From the NCBI GenBank assembly GCA_028287035.1, contig JAQBQL010000048.1, forward strand, positions 1 through 31,737: 31,737 bases of DNA, in the 5' to 3' direction. Positions 15,646 to 24,942 of this stretch are shown here, piece after piece (the first letter of the stretch is position 1; each line of letters opens with the position of its first letter). Source of the stretch: Labilithrix sp. (GTDB lineage: Bacteria > Myxococcota > Polyangia > Polyangiales > Polyangiaceae). A program made the position numbers and the translations under genes. The notes under the pieces were generated by a model, which saw only the letters and a program-made list of their open reading frames with translations, was not told the origin of the DNA and searched no databases.

Positions 15646-16719
15646 GTGGGGGAGGTGAGCTCCATCCCGGCTGCCCCCCCTCCGCGGTTCTCCCCCAAGC
15701 CCCCGTGGCTCAAGGTGCGGGCGCCGGGCGGCGAGAGCTACACGACGCTGAAGGAGACGTTCCGGGAGCTCGATCTCCACACCGTCTGCGAGGAGGCGCG
15801 CTGCCCCAACGTCGGCGAGTGCTGGAACGAGGGCACCGCCACGGTGATGCTCCTCGGCGACGTCTGCACGCGGGGCTGCCGCTTCTGCGCGGTCACGACC
15901 GGCAACCCGCGCGGCGCGGTCGACGGACGGGAGCCCGAGCACGTCGCCCGCGCCATCGCGCGCATGGGCCTCCAGTACGTGGTCATGACGATGGTGGACC
16001 GCGACGACCTCCTCGACGGCGGCGCCTCGCACGTGGCGCGCACCGTCACGCGCCTTCGTGAGCTCCGGCCCGACATCCTCGTCGAGACGCTCCTCGGCGA
16101 CTTCGGCGGGCACCACGACTACATCGACGTGACGGTCGACGCGAAGCCGCACGTCTGGGCGCACAACATCGAGGTGGTCGCGCGTCTCCAGCGCACCATC
16201 CGCGACGTGCGCTGCAGCTACGAGCGGTCGCTGGGCGTCCTGAAGCGCGTCAAGGATCGCGACCCGACGCGCATCACGAAGTCCTCGATCATGGTCGGCA
16301 TCGGCGAGCGCGACGAGGAGGTCCTCGAGACGCTCGCCGACCTCCGGGCCGCCGGCACCGACCTCGTGACCATCGGCCAGTACCTCCGTCCCTCGAGCAA
16401 GCACGCCGCGGTCGACCGCTTCGTGACGCCCGAGCAGTTCGAGGCCTACGCGGTCGAGGCGCGCAAGATGGGCTACGCCTACGTCGCGAGCGGTCCTCTC
16501 GTTCGCAGCTCGTACAAGGCGGCCGAGGTCTTCGTGCGCAGCATCCTCCGCCCCGACGATCCCGGGGCCGCCGAGGTCCTCATCAAGGAGCGCCTCGCCG
16601 AGGCGCAGCGCGCCGCGGCAGCGCTCGGAGGTGACGAGGCCCCGCGCACCACGAGCGAGCTCGCGGCCCGTGCGACGCACTCGCTGCTCCCCGCCGCGAG
16701 CCTGCTCCGCCGGTCCTGA
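15646..16719 (+). CDS. lipA: Lipoyl synthase
   Basis: Radical-SAM enzyme that inserts two sulfurs into octanoyl groups on lipoyl domains. The auxiliary cluster is held by Cys48, Cys53 and Cys59 and the radical-SAM cluster by Cys74, Cys78 and Cys81; spacings equal those of the E. coli enzyme. The auxiliary Ser lies in the conserved RSSY near residues 287-290. GDVCTRGCRFC, SSIMVGIGE and GQYLRPS are other conserved blocks. An Ala/Pro-rich N-terminal tail precedes KPPWLKVRAP. GTG 15646 was used as start; a GTG at 15655 is equally possible. It is functionally linked to the E2 subunit at the window's end but not adjacent. Confidence 0.95.
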   Translation: MGEVSSIPAAPPPRFSPKPPWLKVRAPGGESYTTLKETFRELDLHTVCEEARCPNVGECWNEGTATVMLLGDVCTRGCRFCAVTTGNPRGAVDGREPEHVARAIARMGLQYVVMTMVDRDDLLDGGASHVARTVTRLRELRPDILVETLLGDFGGHHDYIDVTVDAKPHVWAHNIEVVARLQRTIRDVRCSYERSLGVLKRVKDRDPTRITKSSIMVGIGERDEEVLETLADLRAAGTDLVTIGQYLRPSSKHAAVDRFVTPEQFEAYAVEARKMGYAYVASGPLVRSSYKAAEVFVRSILRPDDPGAAEVLIKERLAEAQRAAAALGGDEAPRTTSELAARATHSLLPAASLLRRS

Positions 16720-16768
16720 GCCGACCCGCCACGCTCGAGGTCGGGTAGGGAAGGGTGGGAGCTACTTC

Positions 16769-16792
16769 CGCGCGCCGCGGCGAAGGCGCGCG
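16769..16792. other. Strong GC hairpin upstream of the protease gene
   Basis: An 8-base perfect stem, CGCGCGCC with GGCGCGCG, flanks the 8-base loop GCGGCGAA in the 127-base gap behind lipA. A second, weaker stem, CCGACC (16721-16726) with GGTCGG (16739-16744), lies just past the lipA stop. Neither is followed by a T-run. They may end the lipA transcript or structure the protease leader. Confidence 0.35.
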
Positions 16793-16846
16793 CGGCGTGC
16801 TTAGCTTGGAAGAACTTCGGCGCTCCCTGCGTCGTACAAGGAGCCC

Positions 16847-18625
16847 ATGAGCATCCGTCGTCCCCTCGTTCTCGCGCTCGCGTCCCTCGGCGTCGGTGTC
16901 TCGGTCCTCGCCGCCCCGTGCGTCACCCGCCTCGCGCACGCCGACACGGGCGCGCCGCCCGCGGGCAACCTCCCGACCTCGAGCACCACCGTCGAGTCCG
17001 TCCCCGACCGCATCGCCGGCGAGCTCGTGGTCGACGTGAAGGACGATCTATCCGAGCAGGACATCCAGGCGCTCGGTCGCGAGTACGGCATCACGCTCCA
17101 GGACAACTCCCCGGGCGTGAAGGGCGACGGCAACGTCGAGCTCGCCGAGGTCGACCCCTCGCGCATCGCCGACCTCGTCGCGCGCCTCTCGCGTGATGGC
17201 CGCGTCGAGGCGGTCGAGGAGGACTCGGTCGCCCGCGCGTTCTTCACGCCGAACGATCCGAAGTACTCCGAGCAGTGGCACATGCAGCGCGCTGGCGCCG
17301 AAAAGGCGTGGGACTACGCGTGCGGCGAGGGCGTCACGGTCGCCGTCGTGGACACCGGCATCGCCTGTTACGACGCGGGCGGCTTCATGAAGGGCACCGA
17401 CCTCGCGGGTACCCAGTGCGTCCCCGGCTACAACTTCGTCGGCAAGAACGACGTCGCGGCCGACGATCAGGGGCACGGCACGCACGTCGCCGGGACCATC
17501 GCGCAGACCACCAACAACGGCGTCGGCGTCGCGGGCCTCGCGCACTGCGCGAAGCTGATGCCGGTGAAGGTCCTCTCGGCGCGCGGCTGGGGCACCATGG
17601 CCGACGTCGCGGAGGGCATCCGCTGGGCCGCCGACCACGGCGCCCAGGTCATCAACCTGTCCCTCGGGTCGGACTCGAAGAGCCCGGTCGTCGAGAAGGC
17701 CGTCGCGCACGCCCACCAGAAGGGCGTCGTGGTCGTCGCGGCCGCCGGCAACTCCGGCAAATCCGTCGGCTACCCCGCGGCGTACGACGGCGTCATCGCG
17801 GTGAGCGCGACCGACAAGAACGACGCCATCGCGTGGTTCTCGTCACGCGGCCCGCAGGTCTCGATCGGCGCCCCCGGCGTCGGCGTCACCCAGCAGACGA
17901 TCTGCGAGTCCGGCAAGAACAAGTGCGAGCAGTGGGGCGTGTTCAACGGCACCAGCATGGCCTCGCCGCACGTCGCCGCGGCGGCCGCGATCCTGGTCGG
18001 GCAGGGCGTCACCGATCCCGACAGCGTGAAGGCGGTCCTCGAGGCGACGGCCACCCCCAAGGAGGACAAGAACCTCTTCGGCGCCGGCATCCTCGAGGCC
18101 GGCAAGGCCGCGGCGCACACCCACTGGGTCCACTTCGGCGTGCGCCTCGCCGCGCTCCTCGCGATGGCGGCGTTCGTGGCGAGCCGCATCAAGAAGCGTG
18201 GCGGCTCGATCGAGAAGGGCTCCGGGAAGGTGCTCGGCGCGGCACTGGCCGGCTTCGGTCTCCTTCCGTTCCTGCCGGTGCTCGGCATCCCGGCCCGCCT
18301 CGGCGCGCTCCGCTGGGTCGCCGATCTCGCAATGCGTCCCTTCGGCGAGTGGGATCTCCTGCTCGCGCCGGGCGCACACAAGCTGCTCCTCATGGCGAGC
18401 GTGGCTCCCGCGTTCTTCCTGACGACGTTCTTCTTCAACAACAAGAAGGTCCGTCCGTTCGTCGGCGGCTTCGCGCTCGGTACCGCGGCCCTCATGGCGC
18501 AGATTGGCCTGAGCGGCGAGACGCAGTTCGTGCTCGGCTCCTTCGCGCTCCGCCTCTTCTGCGTCGCCAACGTCCTCGCGGCCCTGTGGGTGGCGCGGAT
18601 GACGCTCGACACGAAGAGCGCCTGA
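16847..18625 (+). CDS. Subtilisin-family serine protease fused to multi-helix membrane domain
   Basis: A 592-residue exported protease. A signal peptide (residues 1-32) is followed by an inhibitor-I9-like propeptide at about 53-131. The S8 catalytic domain has Asp169 in VAVVDTG, His210 in GHGTHVAG, oxyanion Asn302 in AAAGNSG and Ser370 in GTSMASPH. All four are intact, so it should be active. From residue about 430 to the end come roughly five hydrophobic segments (430-447, 463-482, 512-530, 537-554, 566-584), which is not normal for secreted subtilases. The protease would therefore be tethered, probably with its catalytic part outside the cytoplasm. AAGGAG lies 3 bases before the ATG. Substrates and the membrane part's role are unknown. 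Confidence 0.85.
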   Translation: MSIRRPLVLALASLGVGVSVLAAPCVTRLAHADTGAPPAGNLPTSSTTVESVPDRIAGELVVDVKDDLSEQDIQALGREYGITLQDNSPGVKGDGNVELAEVDPSRIADLVARLSRDGRVEAVEEDSVARAFFTPNDPKYSEQWHMQRAGAEKAWDYACGEGVTVAVVDTGIACYDAGGFMKGTDLAGTQCVPGYNFVGKNDVAADDQGHGTHVAGTIAQTTNNGVGVAGLAHCAKLMPVKVLSARGWGTMADVAEGIRWAADHGAQVINLSLGSDSKSPVVEKAVAHAHQKGVVVVAAAGNSGKSVGYPAAYDGVIAVSATDKNDAIAWFSSRGPQVSIGAPGVGVTQQTICESGKNKCEQWGVFNGTSMASPHVAAAAAILVGQGVTDPDSVKAVLEATATPKEDKNLFGAGILEAGKAAAHTHWVHFGVRLAALLAMAAFVASRIKKRGGSIEKGSGKVLGAALAGFGLLPFLPVLGIPARLGALRWVADLAMRPFGEWDLLLAPGAHKLLLMASVAPAFFLTTFFFNNKKVRPFVGGFALGTAALMAQIGLSGETQFVLGSFALRLFCVANVLAALWVARMTLDTKSA

Positions 18626-18656
18626 CCGCAGGCCCGCCGCGCCGAGGGCTTCAGGC
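18620..18656. terminator. Candidate bidirectional terminator hairpin
   Basis: GCCTGA (18620-18625) pairs with TCAGGC (18651-18656), and AGGCCC pairs with GGGCTT inside it with one G-T wobble, leaving a bulge on one side. The structure spans the convergent gap between the protease and the exporter and includes both stop codons. It lacks a long T-run. Part of the symmetry arises because both proteins end in Ala then TGA. Confidence 0.35.
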
Positions 18657-20117
18657 CTTCTTCGCGGCGGGCGGCACGACGCGCGGGAAGAGAAATCCCG
18701 TCGCGGCCGCCGCGACCGCGAGGCCCGCCACGATCCACATCACGCGGCCGACGCCGAGCTCGAGGTCGCCGGAGATCGACGCGAGCACCGACGGATCGAG
18801 CGAGCGCCGCTCCGGTCCCAGGATCTTCGCGACGAGAGACGCGCCGCCCACGTTCCTGGCCGCGCCCGAGGTGAGCGCGCTCGCGAGCACGACGCCCATG
18901 ACGCCGACCGCGAGCGTGCCGCCGATGTTGCGGAAGAACATCGTGCTCGCGGTCGCGACGCCGCGCTCCGCGAACGTCACGGCGGTCTGCACGCCGATGA
19001 TGAGCGGCGAGTTGGAGAGGCCCATGCCGATCCCGAAGAGCACCGCGACCAGCCGGAGCTGCATCGCGGACGCGTGATGCGCGAGCAGCGCGGCCATGAG
19101 CACGGAGGAGGCCGCCACCATCAGGAACCCGGTCCGCACGAGCGCCCGGAAGCCGAGCTTCACGATGAGGCGGCCCGAGATGGCGCTCGCCACCGGCCAG
19201 CTGACCGCCATGCCTGCGACGATGCTGCCTGCCTCGGTCGGGCTCGAGCCGAGGACGCCCTGCGCGTAGAGCGGGAGGAACGTGACGACGCCCAGCATCG
19301 CGCCGCCCGCGAGCGCGGAGAGCGCGCTCGCCGTCGCGAGGATGCGTTGCCGGAAGAGGCGCAACGGCAGGATCGGCTCCTGGGCGCGCGCCTCGACCCA
19401 CAGGAAGAGCCCGGTGAGCAGCGCGCTCGCCGGCAGGAGGACCAGCGGAAGGTGGCCGTCGGTGCCGAGCAGCAGCGCGACGACGGCGACCACGAGAACG
19501 GCCGCCCCCGCGAGATCGAGCCGGTGCTCGCGCTTGTCGATCTCTTCGACGAGCGACACCGCAAGGATCGCCGCCGAGAGGAGACCGAACGGCACGTTCA
19601 CGTAGAACACCCAGCGCCAGGACAGCGTCGCCACGATGACGCCGCCGAGCAGCGGCCCGGCGAGACCGGCGATCGCCCACACCGCGCCGAAGATGCCCTG
19701 CATCCGTCCGCGCTCCTCGAGATTGAAGATGTCGCCGACGATGGTGAGGGCCATCGGCTGCATGCCTCCGGCGCCGATCCCCTGGATCGCCCGGAACGCG
19801 ATGAGCTGCTCCATCGTGCGCGCCTGGCCGCTCGCCATCGAGCCGAACAGGAAGAGCGCGATGCCGATCATCATCACCGGCTTCCGCCCGTAGAGGTCGG
19901 CCAGCTTGCCGTAGATCGGCACCGTGACCGTCGACGTGAGCATGTACGCGGTGAAGACCCAGGCGTAGTGGAGGGCGCCGCCGAGCTCGGCCACGACCGT
20001 CGGCATCGCCGTGGACACGACGGTCATCTCCATCGCGGCCATGAAGAGGGCGAGCAGGAGCCCCACGACGGTCGCGGGGCGGTGGGTTCGGCGGCGGGTG
20101 CTCACGAGGCGGCGCAC
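18651..20117 (-). CDS. MFS multidrug exporter, DHA2 (EmrB/QacA) family
   Basis: A proton-driven inner-membrane exporter of about 488 residues with around 14 hydrophobic helices, the DHA2 topology. Helix 1 has the family block [19 protein letters not shown], where the usual Asp is Glu-Met (motif D1 variant). Motif A between helices 2 and 3 is [23 protein letters not shown] is motif B with its conserved Arg. Motif C is [16 protein letters not shown]. The substrate range is not predictable. Several GTG/TTG starts are possible; GTG 20115-20117 gives a short Arg-rich cytoplasmic tail and leaves 54 bases to the divergent DUF444 gene. No transcriptional regulator of the MarR or TetR type lies beside it. 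Confidence 0.88.
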   Translation of the reverse strand: MRRLVSTRRRTHRPATVVGLLLALFMAAMEMTVVSTAMPTVVAELGGALHYAWVFTAYMLTSTVTVPIYGKLADLYGRKPVMMIGIALFLFGSMASGQARTMEQLIAFRAIQGIGAGGMQPMALTIVGDIFNLEERGRMQGIFGAVWAIAGLAGPLLGGVIVATLSWRWVFYVNVPFGLLSAAILAVSLVEEIDKREHRLDLAGAAVLVVAVVALLLGTDGHLPLVLLPASALLTGLFLWVEARAQEPILPLRLFRQRILATASALSALAGGAMLGVVTFLPLYAQGVLGSSPTEAGSIVAGMAVSWPVASAISGRLIVKLGFRALVRTGFLMVAASSVLMAALLAHHASAMQLRLVAVLFGIGMGLSNSPLIIGVQTAVTFAERGVATASTMFFRNIGGTLAVGVMGVVLASALTSGAARNVGGASLVAKILGPERRSLDPSVLASISGDLELGVGRVMWIVAGLAVAAAATGFLFPRVVPPAAKKA

Positions 20118-20171
20118 GCTACCACGACCCTTGCTGTCGCCGCTCCGTACGGTGGTACGCTGCAAGAGCCG

Positions 20172-21287
20172 ATGTCATTGAAGATCGATCAAGACCACTC
20201 GCGCTTCCGGGCAATCGTGCGCGGGAAGATCCGGCAGAACCTCCGCAAGTACATCTCGCAAGGCGAGATGATCGGCCGCAAGGGCAAGGACCTCGTCTCG
20301 ATCCCCATCCCCCAGATCGACATCCCGCGCTTCCGCTTCGGCGACAAGCAGCAAGGCGGCGCCGGTCAGGGCGACGGCAACCCCGGTGACCCGATGGGCG
20401 GCGGCGAGGAAGGCGAAGAGGGCGAGGGCGGCAAGAAGGCCGGCGAGGGCGCCGGCGAGCACAACCTCGAGGTCGACGTCACGCTCGAGGAGCTCGCCGA
20501 CATCCTGGGCGAGGAGCTGCAGCTCCCGGACATCCAGGACAAGGGCAAGAGCAAGATCATCAACGCCAAGGATCGCTACACCGGCATCCGGCGCGTGGGT
20601 CCCGAATCGCTCCGCCACTTCCGGCGCACGTACCGCGAGGCGCTCAAGCGTCAGATCTCGACCGGCACCTACTCACCGACCAGCCCGATGGTCGTCCCGA
20701 TTCCCGACGATCGCCGCTACCGCAGCTGGAAGACGCAGCCCGAGCCCGTCGCCAACGCGGTCATCATCTACATGATGGACGTCTCTGGCTCGATGGGTGA
20801 CGAGCAGAAGGAGATCGTGCGCATCGAGTCCTTCTGGATCGATACGTGGCTGCAGAAGCAATACAAGGGGCTCGAGAGCCGCTACATCATCCACGACGCG
20901 GTGGCGCGCGAGGTCGATCGCGACACGTTCTTCCACACGCGCGAGTCGGGCGGCACGATGATCTCGAGCGCGTACAAGCTGTGCTCGCAGCTCGTCGACG
21001 ATCACTACCCGCCGGACGAGTGGAACATCTATCCGTTCCACTTCTCGGACGGCGACAACTGGTCGATGGACGACACGCTCGCCTGCGTCGACATCCTGAA
21101 GCAGAAGCTCCTGCCGCGCGTGAACATGTTCGCGTACGGACAGGTCGAGAGCCCCTACGGCTCCGGTCAGTTCATCAAGGATCTGCGCGAGCACTTCCAG
21201 AAGGACGACCGCGTGGTCACGAGCGAGATCCGTGACAAGGACGCGATCGTGAGCAGCATCAAGGAATTCCTCGGCAAGGGCGCGTAG
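20172..21287 (+). CDS. DUF444 (YeaH/YhbH) family protein
   Basis: A 371-residue cytosolic protein of the YeaH/YhbH family, which in many bacteria works with the PrkA-type kinase YeaG and with SpoVR. The N terminus ([25 protein letters not shown]) is the family hallmark. A Gly/Glu-rich linker covers about 61-96. The C-terminal von Willebrand A-like domain carries a MIDAS motif MDVSGSMG with Asp203, Ser205 and Ser207. [14 protein letters not shown] and [13 protein letters not shown] supply the remaining metal-site residues. Loss of the family's genes affects stress and stationary-phase or sporulation behaviour in several bacteria. No prkA gene lies in this window; the upstream neighbour is a divergent exporter. 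Confidence 0.92.
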   Translation: MSLKIDQDHSRFRAIVRGKIRQNLRKYISQGEMIGRKGKDLVSIPIPQIDIPRFRFGDKQQGGAGQGDGNPGDPMGGGEEGEEGEGGKKAGEGAGEHNLEVDVTLEELADILGEELQLPDIQDKGKSKIINAKDRYTGIRRVGPESLRHFRRTYREALKRQISTGTYSPTSPMVVPIPDDRRYRSWKTQPEPVANAVIIYMMDVSGSMGDEQKEIVRIESFWIDTWLQKQYKGLESRYIIHDAVAREVDRDTFFHTRESGGTMISSAYKLCSQLVDDHYPPDEWNIYPFHFSDGDNWSMDDTLACVDILKQKLLPRVNMFAYGQVESPYGSGQFIKDLREHFQKDDRVVTSEIRDKDAIVSSIKEFLGKGA

Positions 21288-21297
21288 GCGCGCCATC

Positions 21298-22362
21298 GTG
21301 CGAGCTCCTCTCCATACCCTGCGAGTGCTCCTGGTCGCCGTCGCGCTGGCCGGCTCGCCGGCGGGCTGCGCCGAGGGTGCGCCGCCGGTCGCGCCGACCG
21401 CGGCGCGCGCCGACAACGACCCCGGCGACCTGCTCCTCACCGCGCCAGGAACCCCGATCGCCCTCCGCCGCAGCGTGGTCGCCGACGAGTACTTCTGGCT
21501 GCGAACGAAGGTGCTGGAGGGCGATCCGCCGCCCCTCTTCGGCGAAGCCTTCAGCGCGATGCACGAGCTGCGCTCCGATCTCGCGGCCGATCCAACCGCC
21601 TACGAGGACCTCGAGGTGCCGCTGGGCCAGGTGAGCCACGCCTCCGAGCTCGTCGATCTCTACGCGCAGCTCCCCGAGAAGAAGGACGTCGGCGGGCGCA
21701 TGGTTTCCTTCCGCGCCGACGCGGTCCGCCTCGCACGCGCGATGTCGGCCGCCGAGGGGCCGTTCAAGCGCGGCCCCTACCGTGAGCACGCGGGAGCCAT
21801 CGAGGTTGCCGCGAAGGATCTCGGCGAGCACCTCGTCGCGCGCGAGGGGGCGATCCTCCAGGCCATCCAGGCCGACATGGGATTCGCCGACGGCGTGAGG
21901 CCGCTCGTCATCACGCTGGTGAACGACGCCCCGTTCCCCGGCATCTTCGCGGCCGATGCGCGCGGCCGGAACATGGCGAGCTTCGTGCGCGTGCGCGGGC
22001 TCGAGGGCAGCGTGCTCGTCGAGACCGTGCTGCAGGAGTCGCTGCACGCGCTCGACGAGATGACGGTACGAGAGCCCACCGCGCTCAACGCGCTGCGTGC
22101 TGCGCTGGCCAAGCGGGGCGTCGACGACTCCGACACGAATGCCGAGATGGCCATCACCACCGTGACCTCGGCCGAGGCGGCGAGCCTCGTGCGCCGCTTC
22201 GTGGACCCCGGCCACCGTGCGCTCGGCGAGAAGGGCTTCTACACGCTCTACCCACCGGCTCCGGCGATCGTCGCCGCGTGGAGCCGCCACGTGGACGCGG
22301 GCGAGGCGCTCGAGCTGACCGCCGACGCCATCGCGCGAGCGGTCACGTCCTCCGACCTCTAG
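21298..22362 (+). CDS. Hypothetical lipoprotein with QESLH metallopeptidase-like motif
   Basis: Not recognised as a named family. The 354-residue protein has a hydrophobic signal ending in PAGC, a weak lipobox, so it is probably an envelope lipoprotein. The body is helical and soluble. Residues 242-253 include ETVLQESLHALDE, where Gln246-Glu247-Ser-Leu-His250 resembles a zinc HExxH motif with the first His replaced by Gln. The context of hydrophobic helix, His and nearby Asp is like that of gluzincins, but the protein may be catalytically dead or the similarity may be chance. GTG start lies 10 bases after the DUF444 stop, so it is likely co-transcribed with it. Confidence 0.6.
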   Translation: MRAPLHTLRVLLVAVALAGSPAGCAEGAPPVAPTAARADNDPGDLLLTAPGTPIALRRSVVADEYFWLRTKVLEGDPPPLFGEAFSAMHELRSDLAADPTAYEDLEVPLGQVSHASELVDLYAQLPEKKDVGGRMVSFRADAVRLARAMSAAEGPFKRGPYREHAGAIEVAAKDLGEHLVAREGAILQAIQADMGFADGVRPLVITLVNDAPFPGIFAADARGRNMASFVRVRGLEGSVLVETVLQESLHALDEMTVREPTALNALRAALAKRGVDDSDTNAEMAITTVTSAEAASLVRRFVDPGHRALGEKGFYTLYPPAPAIVAAWSRHVDAGEALELTADAIARAVTSSDL

Positions 22363-22374
22363 CGCGCAGCGAGG

Positions 22375-22800
22375 CTAGTCGTTCGCGGCAGTGCCTTCGC
22401 GGGGCGCCGCGCAGCGCACGAGGATGGCGCCGCGCCGCCGGCTGTACATGTCGCCGCCCCACCGCTCCTGCGGGGGCAGGGTCTGCACGTTGACGCCGGC
22501 CTTCGGAGCCGGACCGCCGGCTCGCGGCGCGTCCTCTTCGTCGGCGACCTCGACCGCCTGCACGTGCCGGCCGGCCGGCGCTCCGGGCGAGGCCGCGTTC
22601 GCGAAGTAGTAGCCGGAGGGGCAGACCTGCGCCGCCGCGCGATAGCACTTCTGATCCATGTGCCGGCACGAGATGCGGACCCAGGCGTCGCTCCCGTCCG
22701 GTCCGCGGACCTCCTCGACCCGTACCCGGTTGCACGCGGCCGTGGTGACGAGCGCGAGAGTACCGAAGAGCGACATCACGAGGCGCGTGCGCAGGAGCAT
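22375..22800 (-). CDS. Small Cys-patterned lipoprotein
   Basis: A 141-residue protein with an N-terminal signal and a TTAAC lipobox-like end. The mature part has [24 protein letters not shown], which I recall as a recurrent pattern (C-x6-C-Y-x4-A-x-x-C-P-x-G-Y) in small lipoproteins of proteobacteria and myxobacteria. A terminal ILVRC completes it; the Cys residues may form disulfides. No enzymatic role is known to me. The ATG at 22798-22800 has a GAGGAG about 6 bases upstream, deciding the start against a longer frame. It lies antisense between DUF444-associated and spoVR genes, converging with the first. Confidence 0.65.
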   Translation of the reverse strand: MLLRTRLVMSLFGTLALVTTAACNRVRVEEVRGPDGSDAWVRISCRHMDQKCYRAAAQVCPSGYYFANAASPGAPAGRHVQAVEVADEEDAPRAGGPAPKAGVNVQTLPPQERWGGDMYSRRRGAILVRCAAPREGTAAND

Positions 22801-22943
22801 CGCGTGCTCCTCTGCAACGGCGGTGCCCGTCACGAACAGCCATGTTTCTCCGGTGCGCAGCGCTCGAGCCATTGCCTCCTGTGAACGCCGGTGGACGCCG
22901 ATCGTGTGCGCGGTGCCGGACGGATCCGGTACGCTCCAGGGTC

Positions 22944-24503
22944 ATGAGCGAGTTCGCGCTGAAGACCGCCCTGCCCACGTACCTGGCGAAGGAGCAGGAG
23001 CGCATCGAGAAGATCGCGGCCGACGCGGGGCTCGACTTCTTCCCGACCGTCTTCGAGATCCTCACCTACGACCAGATGAACGAGATCGCGGCGTACAGCG
23101 GCTTCCCGAACCGCTACCCGCACTGGCGCTGGGGCATGGAGTACGAGCAGCTCGCGAAGAGCTACGAGTACGGTCTTTCCAAGATCTACGAGATGGTCAT
23201 CAACAACAATCCCTCGTACGCGTACCTGCTCGAGGGAAACTCGCTGACCGATCAGAAGCTCGTCATGGCCCACGTGTACGGGCACGTCGACTTCTTCAAG
23301 AACAACTTCTCGTTCCGCGCCACCGACCTCGACACCGGCGGCCGCACGACGAACCCCGGCCAGCGCCCCAAGAACTACGATCCGAACCGCCGCTGGATCG
23401 ACAAGATGGCGAACCACGGCTCGCGCGTGCGTCGTCACGTGGCGCGGCAGGGCATCGACAAGGTCGAGGACTTCATCGACCAGTGTCTCAGCCTCGAGAA
23501 CCTCGTCGACCCGCACGCCGCCTTCCGCGGCCGCCGCGTCGTGAAGGACCCCGACGCCGAGGAGGTCGCGACCGAGGTGCCGCGCCTCAGGTCGAAGGGC
23601 TACATGGAGTCCTTCATCAATCCGGTCGAGTACCTCGATCAGCAGCGCGCGAAGATCCAGGCCGAGAAGGACCGCGAGAAGAAGTTCCCGACGCACCCCG
23701 AGCGCGACGTCCTGCTCTTCCTGATGGAGAACGCGCCGCTCGAGCGGTGGGAGCACGACATCCTCGAGATCATCCGCGAGGAAGCGCTCTACTTCATGCC
23801 GCAGATGCAGACGAAGATCATGAACGAGGGCTGGGCCAGCTACTGGCACTCGCTCCTGCTCACGACCAAGATCCTCGATGCCTCCGAGATCGTCGATTAT
23901 GCCGACAACAACGCCGGCGTGATGGCCACCTCGGGCGGCCGCCTGAATCCCTACAAGCTCGGCGTCGAGCTCTATCGCTCCGTCGAGGAGCGCTGGAACA
24001 AGGGACAGTTCGGCAAGGAATGGGAGGAGTGCGACGACCTCGACGCGAAGCGGAACTGGAATCTCCGCCTCGGGCTCGGCAAGCAGAAGATCTTCGAGGT
24101 GCGGTCGCTCTACAACGACGTCACCTTCATCGACGAGTTCCTCACTCCCGACTTCTGCCGCGATCACAAGCTGTTCAGCTTCTCGTGGTCGAATCGCAAC
24201 GAGCGCTTCGAGATCGAGACGCGCGAGTTCAAGCAGGTGAAGGAGAAGCTGCTGTTCCAGCTCACCAATGCCGGCAATCCCTTCATCTACGTCGAGGACG
24301 CGAATCACGACAATCGCGGCGAGCTCCTCCTCAAGCACGAACACCAGGGCATCGATCTCCGCGCCGACTACGCGCGCGAGGTCATGAAGAGCCTCGTGCG
24401 CGTGTGGAAGCGGCCGGTCAACCTGCTCACCATCGTCGAGGCCAAGCAGGTGATGGTCCGTTACGACGGGCGCGAGCACTCGACGCGGCACATGCGTCCC
24501 TGA
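22944..24503 (+). CDS. spoVR: SpoVR family protein
   Basis: A 519-residue protein, the full length of the SpoVR/YcgB family. The N terminus leads into [43 protein letters not shown], the invariant opening (shown here only as a landmark). [21 protein letters not shown] and [11 protein letters not shown] with His/Glu residues resemble metal-binding blocks of the fold; whether it is an enzyme is unknown. In Bacillus it is needed for spore cortex formation. In other bacteria it is co-regulated with the PrkA and DUF444 genes. An AGGG precedes the ATG by 4 bases. It is preceded by a 143-base divergent intergenic region and heads an operon with the next two genes. Confidence 0.93.
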   Translation: MSEFALKTALPTYLAKEQERIEKIAADAGLDFFPTVFEILTYDQMNEIAAYSGFPNRYPHWRWGMEYEQLAKSYEYGLSKIYEMVINNNPSYAYLLEGNSLTDQKLVMAHVYGHVDFFKNNFSFRATDLDTGGRTTNPGQRPKNYDPNRRWIDKMANHGSRVRRHVARQGIDKVEDFIDQCLSLENLVDPHAAFRGRRVVKDPDAEEVATEVPRLRSKGYMESFINPVEYLDQQRAKIQAEKDREKKFPTHPERDVLLFLMENAPLERWEHDILEIIREEALYFMPQMQTKIMNEGWASYWHSLLLTTKILDASEIVDYADNNAGVMATSGGRLNPYKLGVELYRSVEERWNKGQFGKEWEECDDLDAKRNWNLRLGLGKQKIFEVRSLYNDVTFIDEFLTPDFCRDHKLFSFSWSNRNERFEIETREFKQVKEKLLFQLTNAGNPFIYVEDANHDNRGELLLKHEHQGIDLRADYAREVMKSLVRVWKRPVNLLTIVEAKQVMVRYDGREHSTRHMRP

Positions 24504-24507
24504 GCGC

Positions 24508-24942
24508 GTGATCGTGCCGCCGTTCGTTCGTGACGAGAGCCACTGGCTCTTCAAGCTTTCGCCCGAGGAGTGGATCCGTGCCGCTCTCGCGGATCTGGCG
24601 CGCGCCGAGGCGGCCTTCCGTGCGCGCGATCAGCGAGGCGGTCTGGTGGGCGCCAGGCGCGCCGCCGGGATGGCGCTGAACGGGCCGCTCGCGGTCACGC
24701 CCGACCTGCCGTGGGGGCGTACGTACGTCGAGCACCTCGGCGCGCTCGCGAAGGATGCGTCCGCGCCGCCGCGGGTCGTCGAGGGGTGCCGCGTGCTGCT
24801 CGACACGCCGCTTCCCGGACCGGCCAAGCTCGTCACGCTGCGCACGTCGACCGCGGACGAGCGCATCCTCGAGGCGGCGCGCGACGTCATCGCGCACGCG
24901 TACTCGATCGTGAAACGAAGCGAAGGAACCGTCGAGCCATGA
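24508..24942 (+). CDS. Small helical protein, possible HEPN fold
   Basis: A 144-residue soluble protein starting at a GTG 4 bases behind the spoVR stop, so probably co-translated. It is mostly alpha-helical. ADLARAEAAFRARDQRGGLVGARRAAGMAL is similar in layout to the first HEPN helix pair, and ARDVIAHAYSIVKRSE to the last helices of that fold. The HEPN active-site RxxxxH motif of toxin-type members is not clearly present. If the fold holds, a nucleotidyltransferase or nucleic-acid-binding partner would be expected, but none lies beside it. The assignment is tentative. Its stop overlaps the next start (ATGA). Confidence 0.6.
   Translation: MIVPPFVRDESHWLFKLSPEEWIRAALADLARAEAAFRARDQRGGLVGARRAAGMALNGPLAVTPDLPWGRTYVEHLGALAKDASAPPRVVEGCRVLLDTPLPGPAKLVTLRTSTADERILEAARDVIAHAYSIVKRSEGTVEP

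Noticed and set aside
19074..20171. Plus-strand frame joined to the DUF444 gene as an N-terminal extension
   Set aside because: It is antisense to the exporter, and the DUF444 family begins at the ATG 20172.
22359..22378. Inverted repeat CTAGC/GCTAG between convergent genes
   Set aside because: Short arms overlapping both stop codons; too weak to call a terminator.
22900..22943. Regulatory palindrome upstream of spoVR (CCGGA-CGGA-TCCGG)
   Set aside because: Arms of 5 bases in a GC-rich genome are expected by chance.
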